A stretch of DNA of 64,000 bases from JACVRM01 sp963839815 (lineage in GTDB: Bacteria > Actinomycetota > Thermoleophilia > Gaiellales > Gaiellaceae). The notes under the pieces were generated by a model. The model ran no database searches, was not told the DNA's origin, and worked only from the letters and a program-made list of their open reading frames with translations. Location of the stretch: assembly GCA_963839815.1 (NCBI GenBank), contig CAWIWF010000003.1:1-64000 (forward strand), given 5' to 3'. A program made the translations under genes and the position numbers. This document shows, piece after piece, positions 43,212-52,091 of this stretch. Position 1 is the first letter of the stretch, and the number at the start of each line of letters is the position of its first letter.

Positions 43212-43295
43212 GGCCCCCTCGCTCATCAGACGCGCCGGGGCCGCGCTGTGCCTGCGGGCGGCGGAGCTGCCCTCCGGCGGTGAAGTTCGACGATA

Positions 43296-43331
43296 AGCAG
43301 GGTCTGGTCCCCGGCGGGACTAGACCCTGCT
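43296..43331. repeat. 16-bp near-perfect hairpin repeat in the gdhA-rex gap
   Basis: AGCAGGGTCTGGTCCC (43296-43311) and GGGACTAGACCCTGCT (43316-43331) pair with one mismatch around a CGGC loop. The remaining gap up to 43592 holds GC-rich sequence with a further GACCCC-CGGA-GGGGTC hairpin near 43565; I see no gene there. Confidence 0.7.
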
Positions 43332-43592
43332 CTCGGCTTTGGCTTCCTCGGGTGAGCGAGCATGCCCTGCGCCCGCCAGGGCGCGCGGCACGCAAGCGCG
43401 CCGACCGGGTCGCCGCCGTCCCGGCGAAGCCGGGCTCTGCTCGGCGCAGCCACACCGCGCGCAGGCGCGTCTGACTCCTGCGCAATCTGACAGCCCGGCC
43501 GAGCCGGGAGGGGGGAGCTCGAGGGGGGAACACGCCGTTCCACCCTCGAATGGAGCGGCGGCACGACCCCCGGAGGGGTCATGCTGCCGCGG

Positions 43593-44243
43593 TCACGTCA
43601 GATGGAAGTAGAGGGCGTAGAGGAGGTCGACGGCCGGGTTCGACGTATGCACGGCGACGTCCGCCGGCACGTCGAGGAGTGCTTCCGAGTAGTTGAAGAT
43701 GATCTTCACGCTCGCCTCGACGAGCTCGTCGGCGACGTCCTGGGCGTGATCGGCCGGGACGGCGATGACGCCGACGACGACGTTCCGCTCGCGGACGACA
43801 TCGCGGAGCGTGCCGTCCGAGCTGATCTCCACGTTGCCGAGCCGACGGCCGGCCTTCTCCGGGTCGTTGTCGAAGATGGCGGCGATGTTGATGCCGTGCT
43901 CGGCGAAGATCGGCGAGCTCGCGATCGCCTGGCCGAGCCGGCCGGCGCCCACCAGCGCGATGTTGTGCTGGCCCTGGGTGCGGAGGATCCGGCGGATCTC
44001 GCCGAGCAGCGACTCGATGTTGTAGCCGACGCCCCGCTTGCCGAACTTCCCGAACGTGGAGAGGTCGCGCCGGATCTGCGTCGCGTTGATGTTGGTGTAG
44101 TCCGCGATCTCCTGCGAGGAGATCCGGTCCTTGCCCATCTTGCGGGCCTGGGTCAGGACCTGGAGGTAGCGGCTCAGGCGCGCGGCGACGCCGACGCCGA
44201 GCCGGTCGCCACCATCGAGCTGCTCCCCCTGCGCTTGTAACAC
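43593..44243 (-). CDS. rex: Redox-sensing transcriptional repressor Rex
   Basis: 216 residues from the GTG at 44243. The winged helix (RLSRYLQVLTQARKMGKDRI; ATQIRRDLSTFGKFGKRGVG) is followed by a Rossmann NADH-sensing domain (HNIALVGAGRLGQAIASSPI; IAAIFDNDPEKAG; VVGVIAVPADHAQDVADEL) and the C-terminal swapped helix. Rex represses respiratory and fermentative genes when NADH/NAD is low. A TTGT-N8-ACAA operator overlaps its own start, so it probably represses itself. A glutaredoxin-like gene follows the same direction upstream. Confidence 0.93.
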   Translation of the reverse strand: MLQAQGEQLDGGDRLGVGVAARLSRYLQVLTQARKMGKDRISSQEIADYTNINATQIRRDLSTFGKFGKRGVGYNIESLLGEIRRILRTQGQHNIALVGAGRLGQAIASSPIFAEHGINIAAIFDNDPEKAGRRLGNVEISSDGTLRDVVRERNVVVGVIAVPADHAQDVADELVEASVKIIFNYSEALLDVPADVAVHTSNPAVDLLYALYFHLT

Positions 44244-44250
44244 AGCACAA
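44235..44250 (-). promoter_or_regulatory. Candidate Rex operator overlapping the rex start codon
   Basis: TTGTAACACAGCACAA is a 16-bp site matching the outer half-sites of the Rex consensus (TTGTGAAnnnnTTCACAA). Inner bases are less conserved. Its place across the start codon fits autorepression. Confidence 0.5.
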
Positions 44251-44303
44251 GGATCATGCCAAACGGGGACTCCTGGCCGCTCCGACAGTCACAAACCCTG
44301 TGG

Positions 44304-44552
44304 CTAGGCGGACGTTTGTGCGGCAAGCGCGCGGCGCAGCTCGTCCGGCGCGAGCTCGAAGACGAAGCGCTCGCCGCCGTCGATCTCGACCACGGGCAGC
44401 CAGATCCGATGCGCCCGCTCGAGCTCGTCGTCGCCGGAGATGTCGATCTCGCGAAGCGTGAACGGGTGCTCGGCCCGGACCGTGTGCAGCACCTCCCGCG
44501 CCTCCTCGCAGAGGTGGCAGCCGGGGGCGTGGTAGAGCGTCACGATGCGCAC
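44304..44552 (-). CDS. Glutaredoxin-like thiol protein
   Basis: 82 residues with the thioredoxin-fold start MRIVTLYHAPGCHLCEEARE, giving a CxxC redox pair (CHLC), then EIDISGDDELERAHRIWLPV with the cis-Pro, and a short final helix. The family is DUF836/glutaredoxin-like. It lies 61 bp upstream of rex on the same strand, and a shared transcript is likely. The pairing of a thiol-redox protein and Rex suggests a redox-homeostasis unit. Confidence 0.85.
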   Translation of the reverse strand: MRIVTLYHAPGCHLCEEAREVLHTVRAEHPFTLREIDISGDDELERAHRIWLPVVEIDGGERFVFELAPDELRRALAAQTSA

Positions 44553-44598
44553 CGCGACAGTGTCGCCGCTCCCGTGCGCGGCGTCTCCCGGTGTCGAC

Positions 44599-45427
44599 CT
44601 ACGGGAGCCGGCGCTCGCAGCCGACCAGGACGTCCAGGCGGTCGGCCCTGGCCCGGTCCCTGCCCGGGCCGCAGAGGACGCGGTCGCGCTTGCCGTCGCG
44701 GGCGTTGATCAGGTCGGCGCCCGGGCCGCCTTTGAGCACATCCGTGCCGGGCCCGCCGGTGAGGACGTCGGCGCCGGCGCCACCGCTGAGTGTGTCGTCG
44801 CCGGGACCGCCCGTGATCGTGTCCGGGCCTGCGCCGCCCGTGACGAGATCCTTGCCGCCGGCGCCGGCCAGAGTGTCCTTGCCGGTGCCGCCGTCGAGCC
44901 GGTCGTCGCCGGGCTCGCCCAGCACGCGGTCGTTGCCGGCCTCGCCGAACAGTTGGTCCTTGCCGGGGCCGCCGCGGAGCAGGTCGTTACCGTCGCCACC
45001 GCGACCGACGTCATCGCCGTCGCCGAAGCCGGCCTGGTCGTCACCGGCGCCGAGGGACACGTCGTCCGCGCCGTCACCGAGCTCGAGCTCGTCGTCGCCG
45101 TCCCCGCATTCGAGCGACTCGCCCGCCTTCGGCTCCTCGGCGTCCGGCTCGTCGCCAGGCCTCGTCGTCTGCGGGCTCCTCCTCGGCCGGCTCGGCGTCG
45201 TCCTCCGGATCGGCCTCTGGATCGTCGGCGGGGTCATCGCCGGCGCCGGGCTCGGCGTCCGGGTCGTCGCCGTCCACGGAATCGTCGCCCGCGCCCAGAT
45301 CCAGGCACGGCTCCTCGCTCGGCGCGGCCGCGACGGTGCGCGAGTGCTCTGCCGTGGCAGCAGCTGCCAGTCCTGCGAGGGCGAGTGCCAGCACAGCGAT
45401 CAGGGAGACGAGCCGAAAGGTCTTCAC
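44599..45427 (-). pseudogene. Secreted RTX-type calcium-binding repeat protein, one frameshift
   Basis: A signal peptide (MKTFRLVSLIAVLALALAGL) and a Glu/Asp-rich stretch (DDPEADPEDDAEPAEEEPAD) start the gene at 45427. The frame breaks near 45150. The other frame continues with about ten GGxGxDxLxG nonapeptide repeats (GGDGNDLLRGGPGKDQLFGE; GGTGKDTLAGAGGKDLVTGG), which bind Ca2+ as a parallel beta-roll, and ends VLVGCERRLP. An exported protein, role unknown. An indel error is likely. Confidence 0.75.
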
Positions 45428-45546
45428 AGGTTTCCTCCGTCGACGGGAACGCGGGCAGACGCCGCCCCTCGCTGAATCGGCGCGAGCCGCCGGCGGCTGG
45501 TCACTCGTCCGGAGGAACCGCCGCGGCGACGCCTAGGCTCCGGGCG

Positions 45547-46797
45547 ATGCGCATCTTGCTCTGGCACGGCTACCTGCTCGCGGGCACGGGCTCGAACGTC
45601 TACACCCGTGCCCTCGCGCGAGCGTGGAGCGGCATGGGTCACGACGTCGTCGTCGTCTGCCAGGAGCCGCACCCCGAGCTCGTCGACGTCGGCGGCGCCC
45701 GCGTCGTCCGGCCGGACGTCGGTGGCGTGCTGCCCGTGTTCGTCCTCGACCGCTACGAGGGCCTCGAGCCGCGCTACCTGCACGAGCTCGACGGGCCCAC
45801 CTACCGGGGCTATCTCGAGGCCAACGCGGCGGCCCTCCAGGAGCTGCTCCCGGCCGACCTCGTCTTCGCGAACCACGTCCTCCCCGGCGGCGACGTGGCC
45901 GCGCTGGTCGACGCGCCCCGGGCGGTGAAGGTGCACGGGTCCGAGCTCGAGTACTCGATCAGGGGCCGGCCCGAGCTCGTGGCGCGGAGCCGGGAGGCGC
46001 TGAGCCGGGCCGATGCCGTCTACGTGGGGTCGCCACACATCGCGTCCGTGCTCGAGGAGGTGCTCGGCCACGTCGAGGGCGTGCACGAGGTCCCGCCGGG
46101 CGTTGACGTCGACGAGTTCGCGCCGGCGCCCCGCGACGAGGCGCTCGCGGCGCTGCTCGAGGAGTGCCGCCGCGATCCGCCCAACCCGGGCGGAGCCAAC
46201 GCGCGGCTGCCCGACGAGGGCAACGCCGAGCGCCTGGCAGCCTTCTTCGCCGAGGAGGAGCCGACGGTCATCTACTTCGGCAAGCTGCTCCGCAACAAGG
46301 GTGTCCACCTGCTCTTCGAGGCGATGGAGAGCGTGGACGCGCGCCTGCTCGTCGTCGGGTTCGGGGACTACCGCGAGGAGCTGGAGCGGCTGGCGCCGCC
46401 GCGGACCCTGTTCACCGGGGCGTTCGAGCACCGGCACCTCGTGCACGTCCTGCCGCTCTGCGACGTGGCCGTCGTGCCGTCGATCTTCCCTGAGGCCTTC
46501 GGCATGGTCGCGGCCGAGGCTGCCGCCGCCGGCTGCCCGCCGCTCGTCGCGCGCCACTCCGGCCTGGCCGAGGTCGCCGCCGGGCTCGAGCAGGCGTACG
46601 GGCCCATCCGCGCCGCGCTTGCGAGCTTCAGCACCGGCGACGCGGCCGACCTGGCCTCGAGGCTGCGCGCCCTGCTCGGTCTGCCGGCGCACGAGCGGCG
46701 CGAGCTGGGCCTCCGCGCCCGGGCGACCGCCGTCGAGCGTTGGAGCTGGCAGAGCGTCTCCGCGCGGCTGCTGGCACCGTTCGTCTCACCCGCCTAG
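45547..46797 (+). CDS. GT4-family glycosyltransferase
   Basis: 416 residues from the ATG at 45547. GT-B fold: the N-terminal half has ILLWHGYLLAGTGSNVYTRA; the C-terminal half has EEEPTVIYFGKLLRNKGVHL and the nucleotide-sugar EX7E site in VPSIFPEAFGMVAAEAAAAG. Typical retaining GT4 enzyme; sugar and acceptor unknown. It stands alone between divergent and same-strand unrelated genes. Confidence 0.85.
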   Translation: MRILLWHGYLLAGTGSNVYTRALARAWSGMGHDVVVVCQEPHPELVDVGGARVVRPDVGGVLPVFVLDRYEGLEPRYLHELDGPTYRGYLEANAAALQELLPADLVFANHVLPGGDVAALVDAPRAVKVHGSELEYSIRGRPELVARSREALSRADAVYVGSPHIASVLEEVLGHVEGVHEVPPGVDVDEFAPAPRDEALAALLEECRRDPPNPGGANARLPDEGNAERLAAFFAEEEPTVIYFGKLLRNKGVHLLFEAMESVDARLLVVGFGDYREELERLAPPRTLFTGAFEHRHLVHVLPLCDVAVVPSIFPEAFGMVAAEAAAAGCPPLVARHSGLAEVAAGLEQAYGPIRAALASFSTGDAADLASRLRALLGLPAHERRELGLRARATAVERWSWQSVSARLLAPFVSPA

Positions 46798-47075
46798 ACG
46801 CCCGCCACGAGCCTCGAGCCCGCGCGCCTCGACGGCCCGCGAGCCTCGGGAGCCATGTCCCTTCCGGCCATGTCCACCGGGGCCGGCCGCGGGCCTCCCT
46901 CCGCTATCGACGCTAGCCGCGAGAGACGCACGCGTGGGTAGCGACGGTGTGCCGGATCCGTGTCGACGGCGTGTGGGCGCCCCGCACCGCCCCGCACGCT
47001 CCGGCGTCGGCGCACCGTGCCTTCCTGCCGCGTGGGGAGGATTCGAATTCGAGGTGCGCGGCTAGGCTTGCGCCC

Positions 47076-48236
47076 GTGGGAGACGAGCAACGCCTGCCGT
47101 ACGACGAGCTGCTGCGCAGGGCGCGCGAGCAGTACGAGAACGCCGACGACTTCACGCTCGCGGTCGAGGAGGAGTTCGCGATCCTCGACCCGGCGACGCT
47201 GGAGCTGACCGACCGCTTCGAGCAGCTCAAGGCGGCGGCGCAGGGAGGCCCGCTCGAGGAGCACCTCGTCGGGGAGCTGATCGCTTCGGAGGTCGAGGTC
47301 CGTACCGGCCGCTGCGAGCGCTTCGGCGATGCGGCCGCCGTCCTCGGCGAGCGCCGCACGCAGGTGCTCGACCTGGCCGCAGCGGAGGGGGTCGAGCTCG
47401 GCGCCACCGGCACGCACCCGTGGAGCCCGTGGCAGGCGCAGCGGATCATCGACACGCCGCACTACCGCCGCAACGACGAGATCCTCCGCTACGTCGTCTG
47501 GCGCAACAACTCGTTCGGGCTCCATGTCCACGTGGCAGTCCGCGGCGCCGACCGGGCCGTCCGCGTGACGAGCGCGCTCCGCGCGTACCTGCCCGACCTG
47601 CTCGCGCTCTCCGCCAGCTCGCCATTCGTGGAGAACGTCAACACCGGCCTGCACTCGGCGCGCACGCAGATCTTCACGCGCATGTTCCCCCGCTGCGGCG
47701 TGCCGGACTCGTTCGGCAGCTGGCAGGAGTACGAGGACTACGTCCGCCTGCTCTACGAGACGGGCTCCGTCACCGAGCACACGCAGCTCTGGTGGAGCGT
47801 CCGGCCCCATCTCGCGTTCCCGACGGTCGAGGTCCGGATCTGCGACGCGCAGCCCGACGTCGGCGACGCCCGCTCGCTCTCCGCGCTCATCTACTCGCTC
47901 GTTGCGCGCGTGGCTCGCGCGATCGACGAGGGGGAGCCGCTCCTCGACCCGCCGCACCGGCTGATCGAGGAGAACCTCTGGCGGGCGATCCGCCACGGCC
48001 TCGGCGGCGACCTGATCCACCTCGGCACCTACGACGTCCGCCCCGCGCGCGCCGCGATCGAGGAGCTGATCGAGTGGGTGCAGCCGGTCGCCGAGGAGCT
48101 CGGCGCCGCCCCCTATCTCACCGTCCCCGCCGTGAGCCCGGCCGAGGCGCAGATCGCGCGCCACGAGGACGGCGCCTCGCTGCGGGAGATCTACGCCGAC
48201 CTGGTCGTCCGCCAGCCGGAACCGGTCTGTGGCTAG
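47076..48236 (+). CDS. Carboxylate-amine ligase / glutamate-cysteine ligase (GCS2, YbdK type)
   Basis: 386 residues from the GTG at 47076; TAGGCT lies 10-12 bp upstream, suggesting a leaderless message. The GCS2 signature includes FTLAVEEEFAILDPATLELT (metal Glu), ATGTHPWSPWQAQRI, NNSFGLHVHVAVRGADRAVR and WSVRPHLAFPTVEVRICDAQ. It ligates glutamate to cysteine or a similar amine with ATP, the first step to glutathione or related thiols. Its end overlaps the next gene by 8 bp. Confidence 0.85.
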   Translation: MGDEQRLPYDELLRRAREQYENADDFTLAVEEEFAILDPATLELTDRFEQLKAAAQGGPLEEHLVGELIASEVEVRTGRCERFGDAAAVLGERRTQVLDLAAAEGVELGATGTHPWSPWQAQRIIDTPHYRRNDEILRYVVWRNNSFGLHVHVAVRGADRAVRVTSALRAYLPDLLALSASSPFVENVNTGLHSARTQIFTRMFPRCGVPDSFGSWQEYEDYVRLLYETGSVTEHTQLWWSVRPHLAFPTVEVRICDAQPDVGDARSLSALIYSLVARVARAIDEGEPLLDPPHRLIEENLWRAIRHGLGGDLIHLGTYDVRPARAAIEELIEWVQPVAEELGAAPYLTVPAVSPAEAQIARHEDGASLREIYADLVVRQPEPVCG

Positions 48237-49497
48237 CGGCGAGCGCGACTCGGGCATCTGGGTGCCGCCGGGGGGCAGCGCGGACCCGCCGCGCGCCGCA
48301 GAAGCGCCGCCGCCGGCCGGCCCGGCGCCCGCGGACACGATCACCCCGGAGGAGCTGGCCGAGCAGCTGCGTCGCATTCGCGTCTCCGACGTCGTGCTGT
48401 CGCTGCTGCCGACGCTGGCGCAGCTCGGGTACGCCAAGCTCGACCCGGAGACGCGCGATCTCGACGAGGCGCGCATCGCCATCGACACCATGCGCGCGCT
48501 GCTGCCGGTGCTGGAGGGCGCCGTCCCGGAAGACGTCACACGCGACTACCGGCAGGTGGTGACCAATCTGCAGCTGGCCTACGTCTCCGCCGCCGACGAC
48601 GCCGGGCGGGGCGAGCCTGCTCCTGAAGCCGCGGGCGAGCCGCAGCCGCGCGGCCGCCCGCAGAAGCCGCGGGCGAGCCGCCGCCCGACGAGGGCGGGGA
48701 GGAGCCCGCTGCAGGCTGAGATCGGCGTCTTCGGCGGGTCGGGGTTCTATTCGTTCCTCGAGGACGTCGAGCAGGTCGAGGTCGAGACGCCGTACGGAGA
48801 TCCGTCGGCGCCGCTCGTCGTCGGCGAGGTCGGCGGCACCCGCGTCGCGTTCCTTCCTCGTCACGGCGCCGGCCACGAGCTGCCGCCGCACCGGATCCCG
48901 TACCGGGCGAACGTCTGGGCGATGCGCGAGCTTGGCGTGCGCCGGGTGATCGGCCCCTGCGCCTCCGGGGCGCTCAAGGCCGAGCTCGCGCTCGGCGAGT
49001 TCGTCGTCTGCGACCAGTTCGTCGACCGCACCTCGGGACGCGCGGACACCTTCTACGACGGCCCGGAGACGACGCACGTCTCCGCTGCCGACCCGTACTG
49101 CCCCGACCTGCGGCGCCTGCTCGTCGAGACGGCCCGGGAGCTCGGCATCCCGGTGCGCGACGGCGGCACCGTGGTCACGATCCAGGGGCCGCGCTTCTCG
49201 ACCCGCGCCGAGTCGAAGTGGTTCGCGGACGCCGGCTGGGACGTGATCAACATGACCGCGTATCCCGAGGGCTACCTCGCCCGCGAGCTGGAGCTCTGCT
49301 ACGCCAACATCTCGATGGTCACCGACCACGACGTCGGCGTCGAGGGCACGGAACCGGTCACGCACGAGGCGGTGCTCGAGGTGTTCACCGAGAACAACGA
49401 GCGCCTGCGCGAGCTGCTCTTCGCGGCCATCCCGAAGATCGGCCCGCAGCCCGAGGACATCTGCGCCACGGCACTGCGCGGCGCCCGCGTCGGCTGA
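48229..49497 (+). CDS. DUF1844-like domain fused to S-methyl-5'-thioadenosine phosphorylase
   Basis: 422 residues. Residues about 35-120 resemble DUF1844 (AEQLRRIRVSDVVLSLLPTL; LDEARIAIDTMRALLPVLEG). A basic linker leads at residue 161 into a full MTAP: EIGVFGGSGFYSFLED, FLPRHGAGHELPPHRIPYRA, CDQFVDRTSG, TIQGPRFSTRAESKWF and NMTAYPEGYLARELELCYAN. It splits methylthioadenosine or a purine nucleoside with phosphate in methionine salvage. A GGGAGGAG followed by CTG at 48709 could allow separate translation of the enzyme, so the fusion may be apparent. Confidence 0.8.
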   Translation: MASGERDSGIWVPPGGSADPPRAAEAPPPAGPAPADTITPEELAEQLRRIRVSDVVLSLLPTLAQLGYAKLDPETRDLDEARIAIDTMRALLPVLEGAVPEDVTRDYRQVVTNLQLAYVSAADDAGRGEPAPEAAGEPQPRGRPQKPRASRRPTRAGRSPLQAEIGVFGGSGFYSFLEDVEQVEVETPYGDPSAPLVVGEVGGTRVAFLPRHGAGHELPPHRIPYRANVWAMRELGVRRVIGPCASGALKAELALGEFVVCDQFVDRTSGRADTFYDGPETTHVSAADPYCPDLRRLLVETARELGIPVRDGGTVVTIQGPRFSTRAESKWFADAGWDVINMTAYPEGYLARELELCYANISMVTDHDVGVEGTEPVTHEAVLEVFTENNERLRELLFAAIPKIGPQPEDICATALRGARVG

Positions 49498-49573
49498 CCC
49501 GCGCGCCGGCTGCCCCGTCTGATACAAACCTCCCGCGCCGGGGGTACCTCGGCGCTGACTTTGTGATCGTCTG

Positions 49574-51613
49574 ATGGACTTCTTCAACACTCACGCCGTC
49601 CTCTTCGCGCTGCTCTGCTCAGGCGCCGGGATCGCACTCGGCCTCTACTTCACCTGGTGGCTGCTGCGCCAGCCGACCGGCAGCGACCGGATGCGCGAGA
49701 TCGCCCGCGCGATCCAGGAAGGCGCAGCCGCATACCTGCGGCGGCAGTACATCACCGTCGCGGTCGTCTCGATCGCTCCCTTCCTGCTGATCGGCTTCTA
49801 CAACCAGCTCGGCTGGGGCACGGCGATCGGCTTCCTCGTCGGAGCGATACTGTCGGCAGCGGCGGGGTTCATCGGCATGAACGTCGCCGTGCGCTCCAAC
49901 GTGCGCACCGCCGAGGCGGCCAAGAAGGGGGTGACGCCGGCCCTCAACGTCGCCTTCCGCGCGGGCTCTGTCACCGGGCTGCTCGTCGTCGGCCTCGGCC
50001 TGCTCGGCGTCGCCGGCTACTACGGCGTTCTCACCGAGTGGTTCGACCTCTCGCAGGAGGCGGCCATCGACGACCTGATCGGGCTCGCATTCGGCGGCTC
50101 GCTCATCTCCGTGTTCGCCCGTCTTGGCGGCGGCATCTACACCAAGGCGGCGGACGTCGGCGCCGACCTCGTCGGCAAGATCGAGGCCGGCATCCCCGAG
50201 GACGACCCGCGCAACCCGGCGGTGATCGCGGACAACGTTGGCGACAACGTCGGCGACTGCGCGGGCATGGCGGCCGACCTGTTCGAGACGTACGCCGTCA
50301 CTGCGGTCGCGGTCATGCTGCTCGGGACGTCGTTCCCGGCCGGCGGCCTGCCGCTCTACCCACTCGCGATTGGCGGCGTCTCGATCCTGGCGTCGGTGAT
50401 CGGCGTGTGGTTCGCGCGCGTCGGCCGCGGCGGCTCGATCATGAACGCCCTCTACAAGGCCGTCGCCGTTGCCGTCGTGCTCTCCGCGATCGGGTTCATC
50501 CCGGTGACGATGGCCTTCGACGACGGCGCCTTCCCGTTCGGCGAACTCTACGGCGCGGCGCTCGTCGGCCTGGTGATCACCTTCCTGCTCGTCGGCATCA
50601 CCGAGTACTACACCGGCACCCGCTGGGGCCCGGTCAAGTCGATCTCGGGCGCGTCCCGGACCGGGCACGCGACCAACATCATCGAGGGCCTCGCCGTGGG
50701 CATGCAGGCCACCGCGGCCCCCGTGATCGTGATCGCCCTCGGCATCGTCATCGCCTACGAGATCACCGACAGCCTCTACGGCATCGGCGTCGCCGTGATG
50801 GCGCAGCTGTCGATGACGGGCCTGATCGTCGCGCTCGACGCGTACGGCCCCGTGACCGACAACGCCGGCGGCATTGCCGAGATGGCCGATCTCGACGAGT
50901 CCGTCCGCGGCGTCACCGATCCGCTCGACGCCGTCGGCAACACGACCAAGGCGGTCACGAAGGGCTACGCCATCGGCTCCGCCGGCCTCGCCGCGCTCGT
51001 CCTCTTCGACGAGTACGCACGCGGCCTCGCCGAGGAGGAGGTCGCCAACGTCTTCGCGCTCTCCGACCCGTGGGTGATCGCCGGCCTCTTCATCGGCGGC
51101 CTAATGCCGTTCCTGTTCGCGTCGCTCGCCATGCAGGCGGTCGGCCGCGTCGGCGGCCTCGTCGTGGAGGAGGTGCGGCGCCAGTTCCGCGAGATCCCCG
51201 GGATCATGGAGGGCACGGCGCGGCCCGAGTACGGGCCTGCCATCGACATCGTCACCGGCTCCGCGCTCAAGGCGATGATGCTCCCCGCCGTCATCCCGGT
51301 GGCCATTCCGATCGTCGTCGGCATCATCAGCCCCGAGGCGCTCGGCGGCCTCCTGATCGGCACGATCGTGACCGGCATCTTCCTGGCCATCGCCATGACC
51401 TCCGGCGGTGGCGCCTGGGACAACGCGAAGAAGCTGATCGAGGACGGCGCGTTCGGCGGCAAGGGCTCCGACGCCCACGCGGCAGCGGTCACCGGCGACA
51501 CCGTCGGCGACCCCTACAAGGACACCGCCGGCCCCGCGATCAACCCGATGATCAAGATCGCCAACATCGTCGCGATCCTGATGATCCCCGTCATCGCCTC
51601 GATCCACGGCTAG
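49574..51613 (+). CDS. hppA: Membrane-bound proton-translocating pyrophosphatase
   Basis: 679 residues with about 16 membrane segments. Catalytic signatures are GGGIYTKAADVGADLVGKIE and the acidic pairs in DDPRNPAVIADNVGDNVGDC and AGMAADLFETY; the C-terminal copy is DTVGDPYKDTAGPAINPMIK. PPi hydrolysis drives H+ out of the cytoplasm. The GNTTKAVTKGYAIGSA stretch has Lys where K+-dependent enzymes have Ala, so this is probably the K+-independent type. A single-gene unit. Confidence 0.95.
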   Translation: MDFFNTHAVLFALLCSGAGIALGLYFTWWLLRQPTGSDRMREIARAIQEGAAAYLRRQYITVAVVSIAPFLLIGFYNQLGWGTAIGFLVGAILSAAAGFIGMNVAVRSNVRTAEAAKKGVTPALNVAFRAGSVTGLLVVGLGLLGVAGYYGVLTEWFDLSQEAAIDDLIGLAFGGSLISVFARLGGGIYTKAADVGADLVGKIEAGIPEDDPRNPAVIADNVGDNVGDCAGMAADLFETYAVTAVAVMLLGTSFPAGGLPLYPLAIGGVSILASVIGVWFARVGRGGSIMNALYKAVAVAVVLSAIGFIPVTMAFDDGAFPFGELYGAALVGLVITFLLVGITEYYTGTRWGPVKSISGASRTGHATNIIEGLAVGMQATAAPVIVIALGIVIAYEITDSLYGIGVAVMAQLSMTGLIVALDAYGPVTDNAGGIAEMADLDESVRGVTDPLDAVGNTTKAVTKGYAIGSAGLAALVLFDEYARGLAEEEVANVFALSDPWVIAGLFIGGLMPFLFASLAMQAVGRVGGLVVEEVRRQFREIPGIMEGTARPEYGPAIDIVTGSALKAMMLPAVIPVAIPIVVGIISPEALGGLLIGTIVTGIFLAIAMTSGGGAWDNAKKLIEDGAFGGKGSDAHAAAVTGDTVGDPYKDTAGPAINPMIKIANIVAILMIPVIASIHG

Positions 51614-51647
51614 GCGCCGTGTCGCTCGCTTCACGGGTGAACCGCCT

Positions 51648-51990
51648 GGTTCCCCCGTGGGCCCCCTCCTTGCGGGCGGGGTCGGTGGTTCGAGGCGTGC
51701 GCGGAGCCGGCGGCTGGCGGCGTGGTGCCACCTGTCTGCCTCTCGTGGGGTGAGCCTCTCGCCGGAGTGAATCCGGCTTCGGCGGCGCATCGCCCGGGCT
51801 CCGACGGCGTCTACGGGTGCCACGGCCACAACCCCTGGTTCCCCCGTGGGCCCCCTCCTTGCGGGCGGGGTCCGTGCTTCGAGGCGCGTTGGGCGGAGCC
51901 GGCGGCTGGTGGTGTGGTGCGACCGTTGCCTCTCGTGGGTGAGCCTCTCGCCGGAGTGAGTCCGGCTTCGGCGGCCGGTCGCGCGGTCTC
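51648..51990. repeat. Tandem direct repeat of about 190 bp downstream of hppA
   Basis: Two units start near 51648 and 51838 with GGTTCCCCCGTGGGCCCCCT then CCTTGCGGGCGGGGTC. Each continues through GGAGCCGGCGGCTGG, CCTCTCGTGGG and GCCTCTCGCCGGAGTGA. The units are about 80-90 percent alike by eye. Related sequence lies near 43195. No gene is seen between hppA and 52092. Confidence 0.75.
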
Positions 51991-52091
51991 CACCGACGGG
52001 TCACGGCGTCAGACGGCTGGGCCGGCAGCGGGCCGCGTGGTGATGCCTACGCGTGCGGGGGCTTTCGGACTGGCGGAGCTACGCTGGGAGC

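Noticed and set aside
41811..43226. A 471-residue open frame on the minus strand
   Set aside because: It lies antisense to glutamate dehydrogenase, whose motifs are complete; the minus frame has no recognisable protein pattern.
49657..51753. A 698-residue open frame on the plus strand
   Set aside because: It is the +1 shadow of the proton pyrophosphatase, Arg-rich and domainless.
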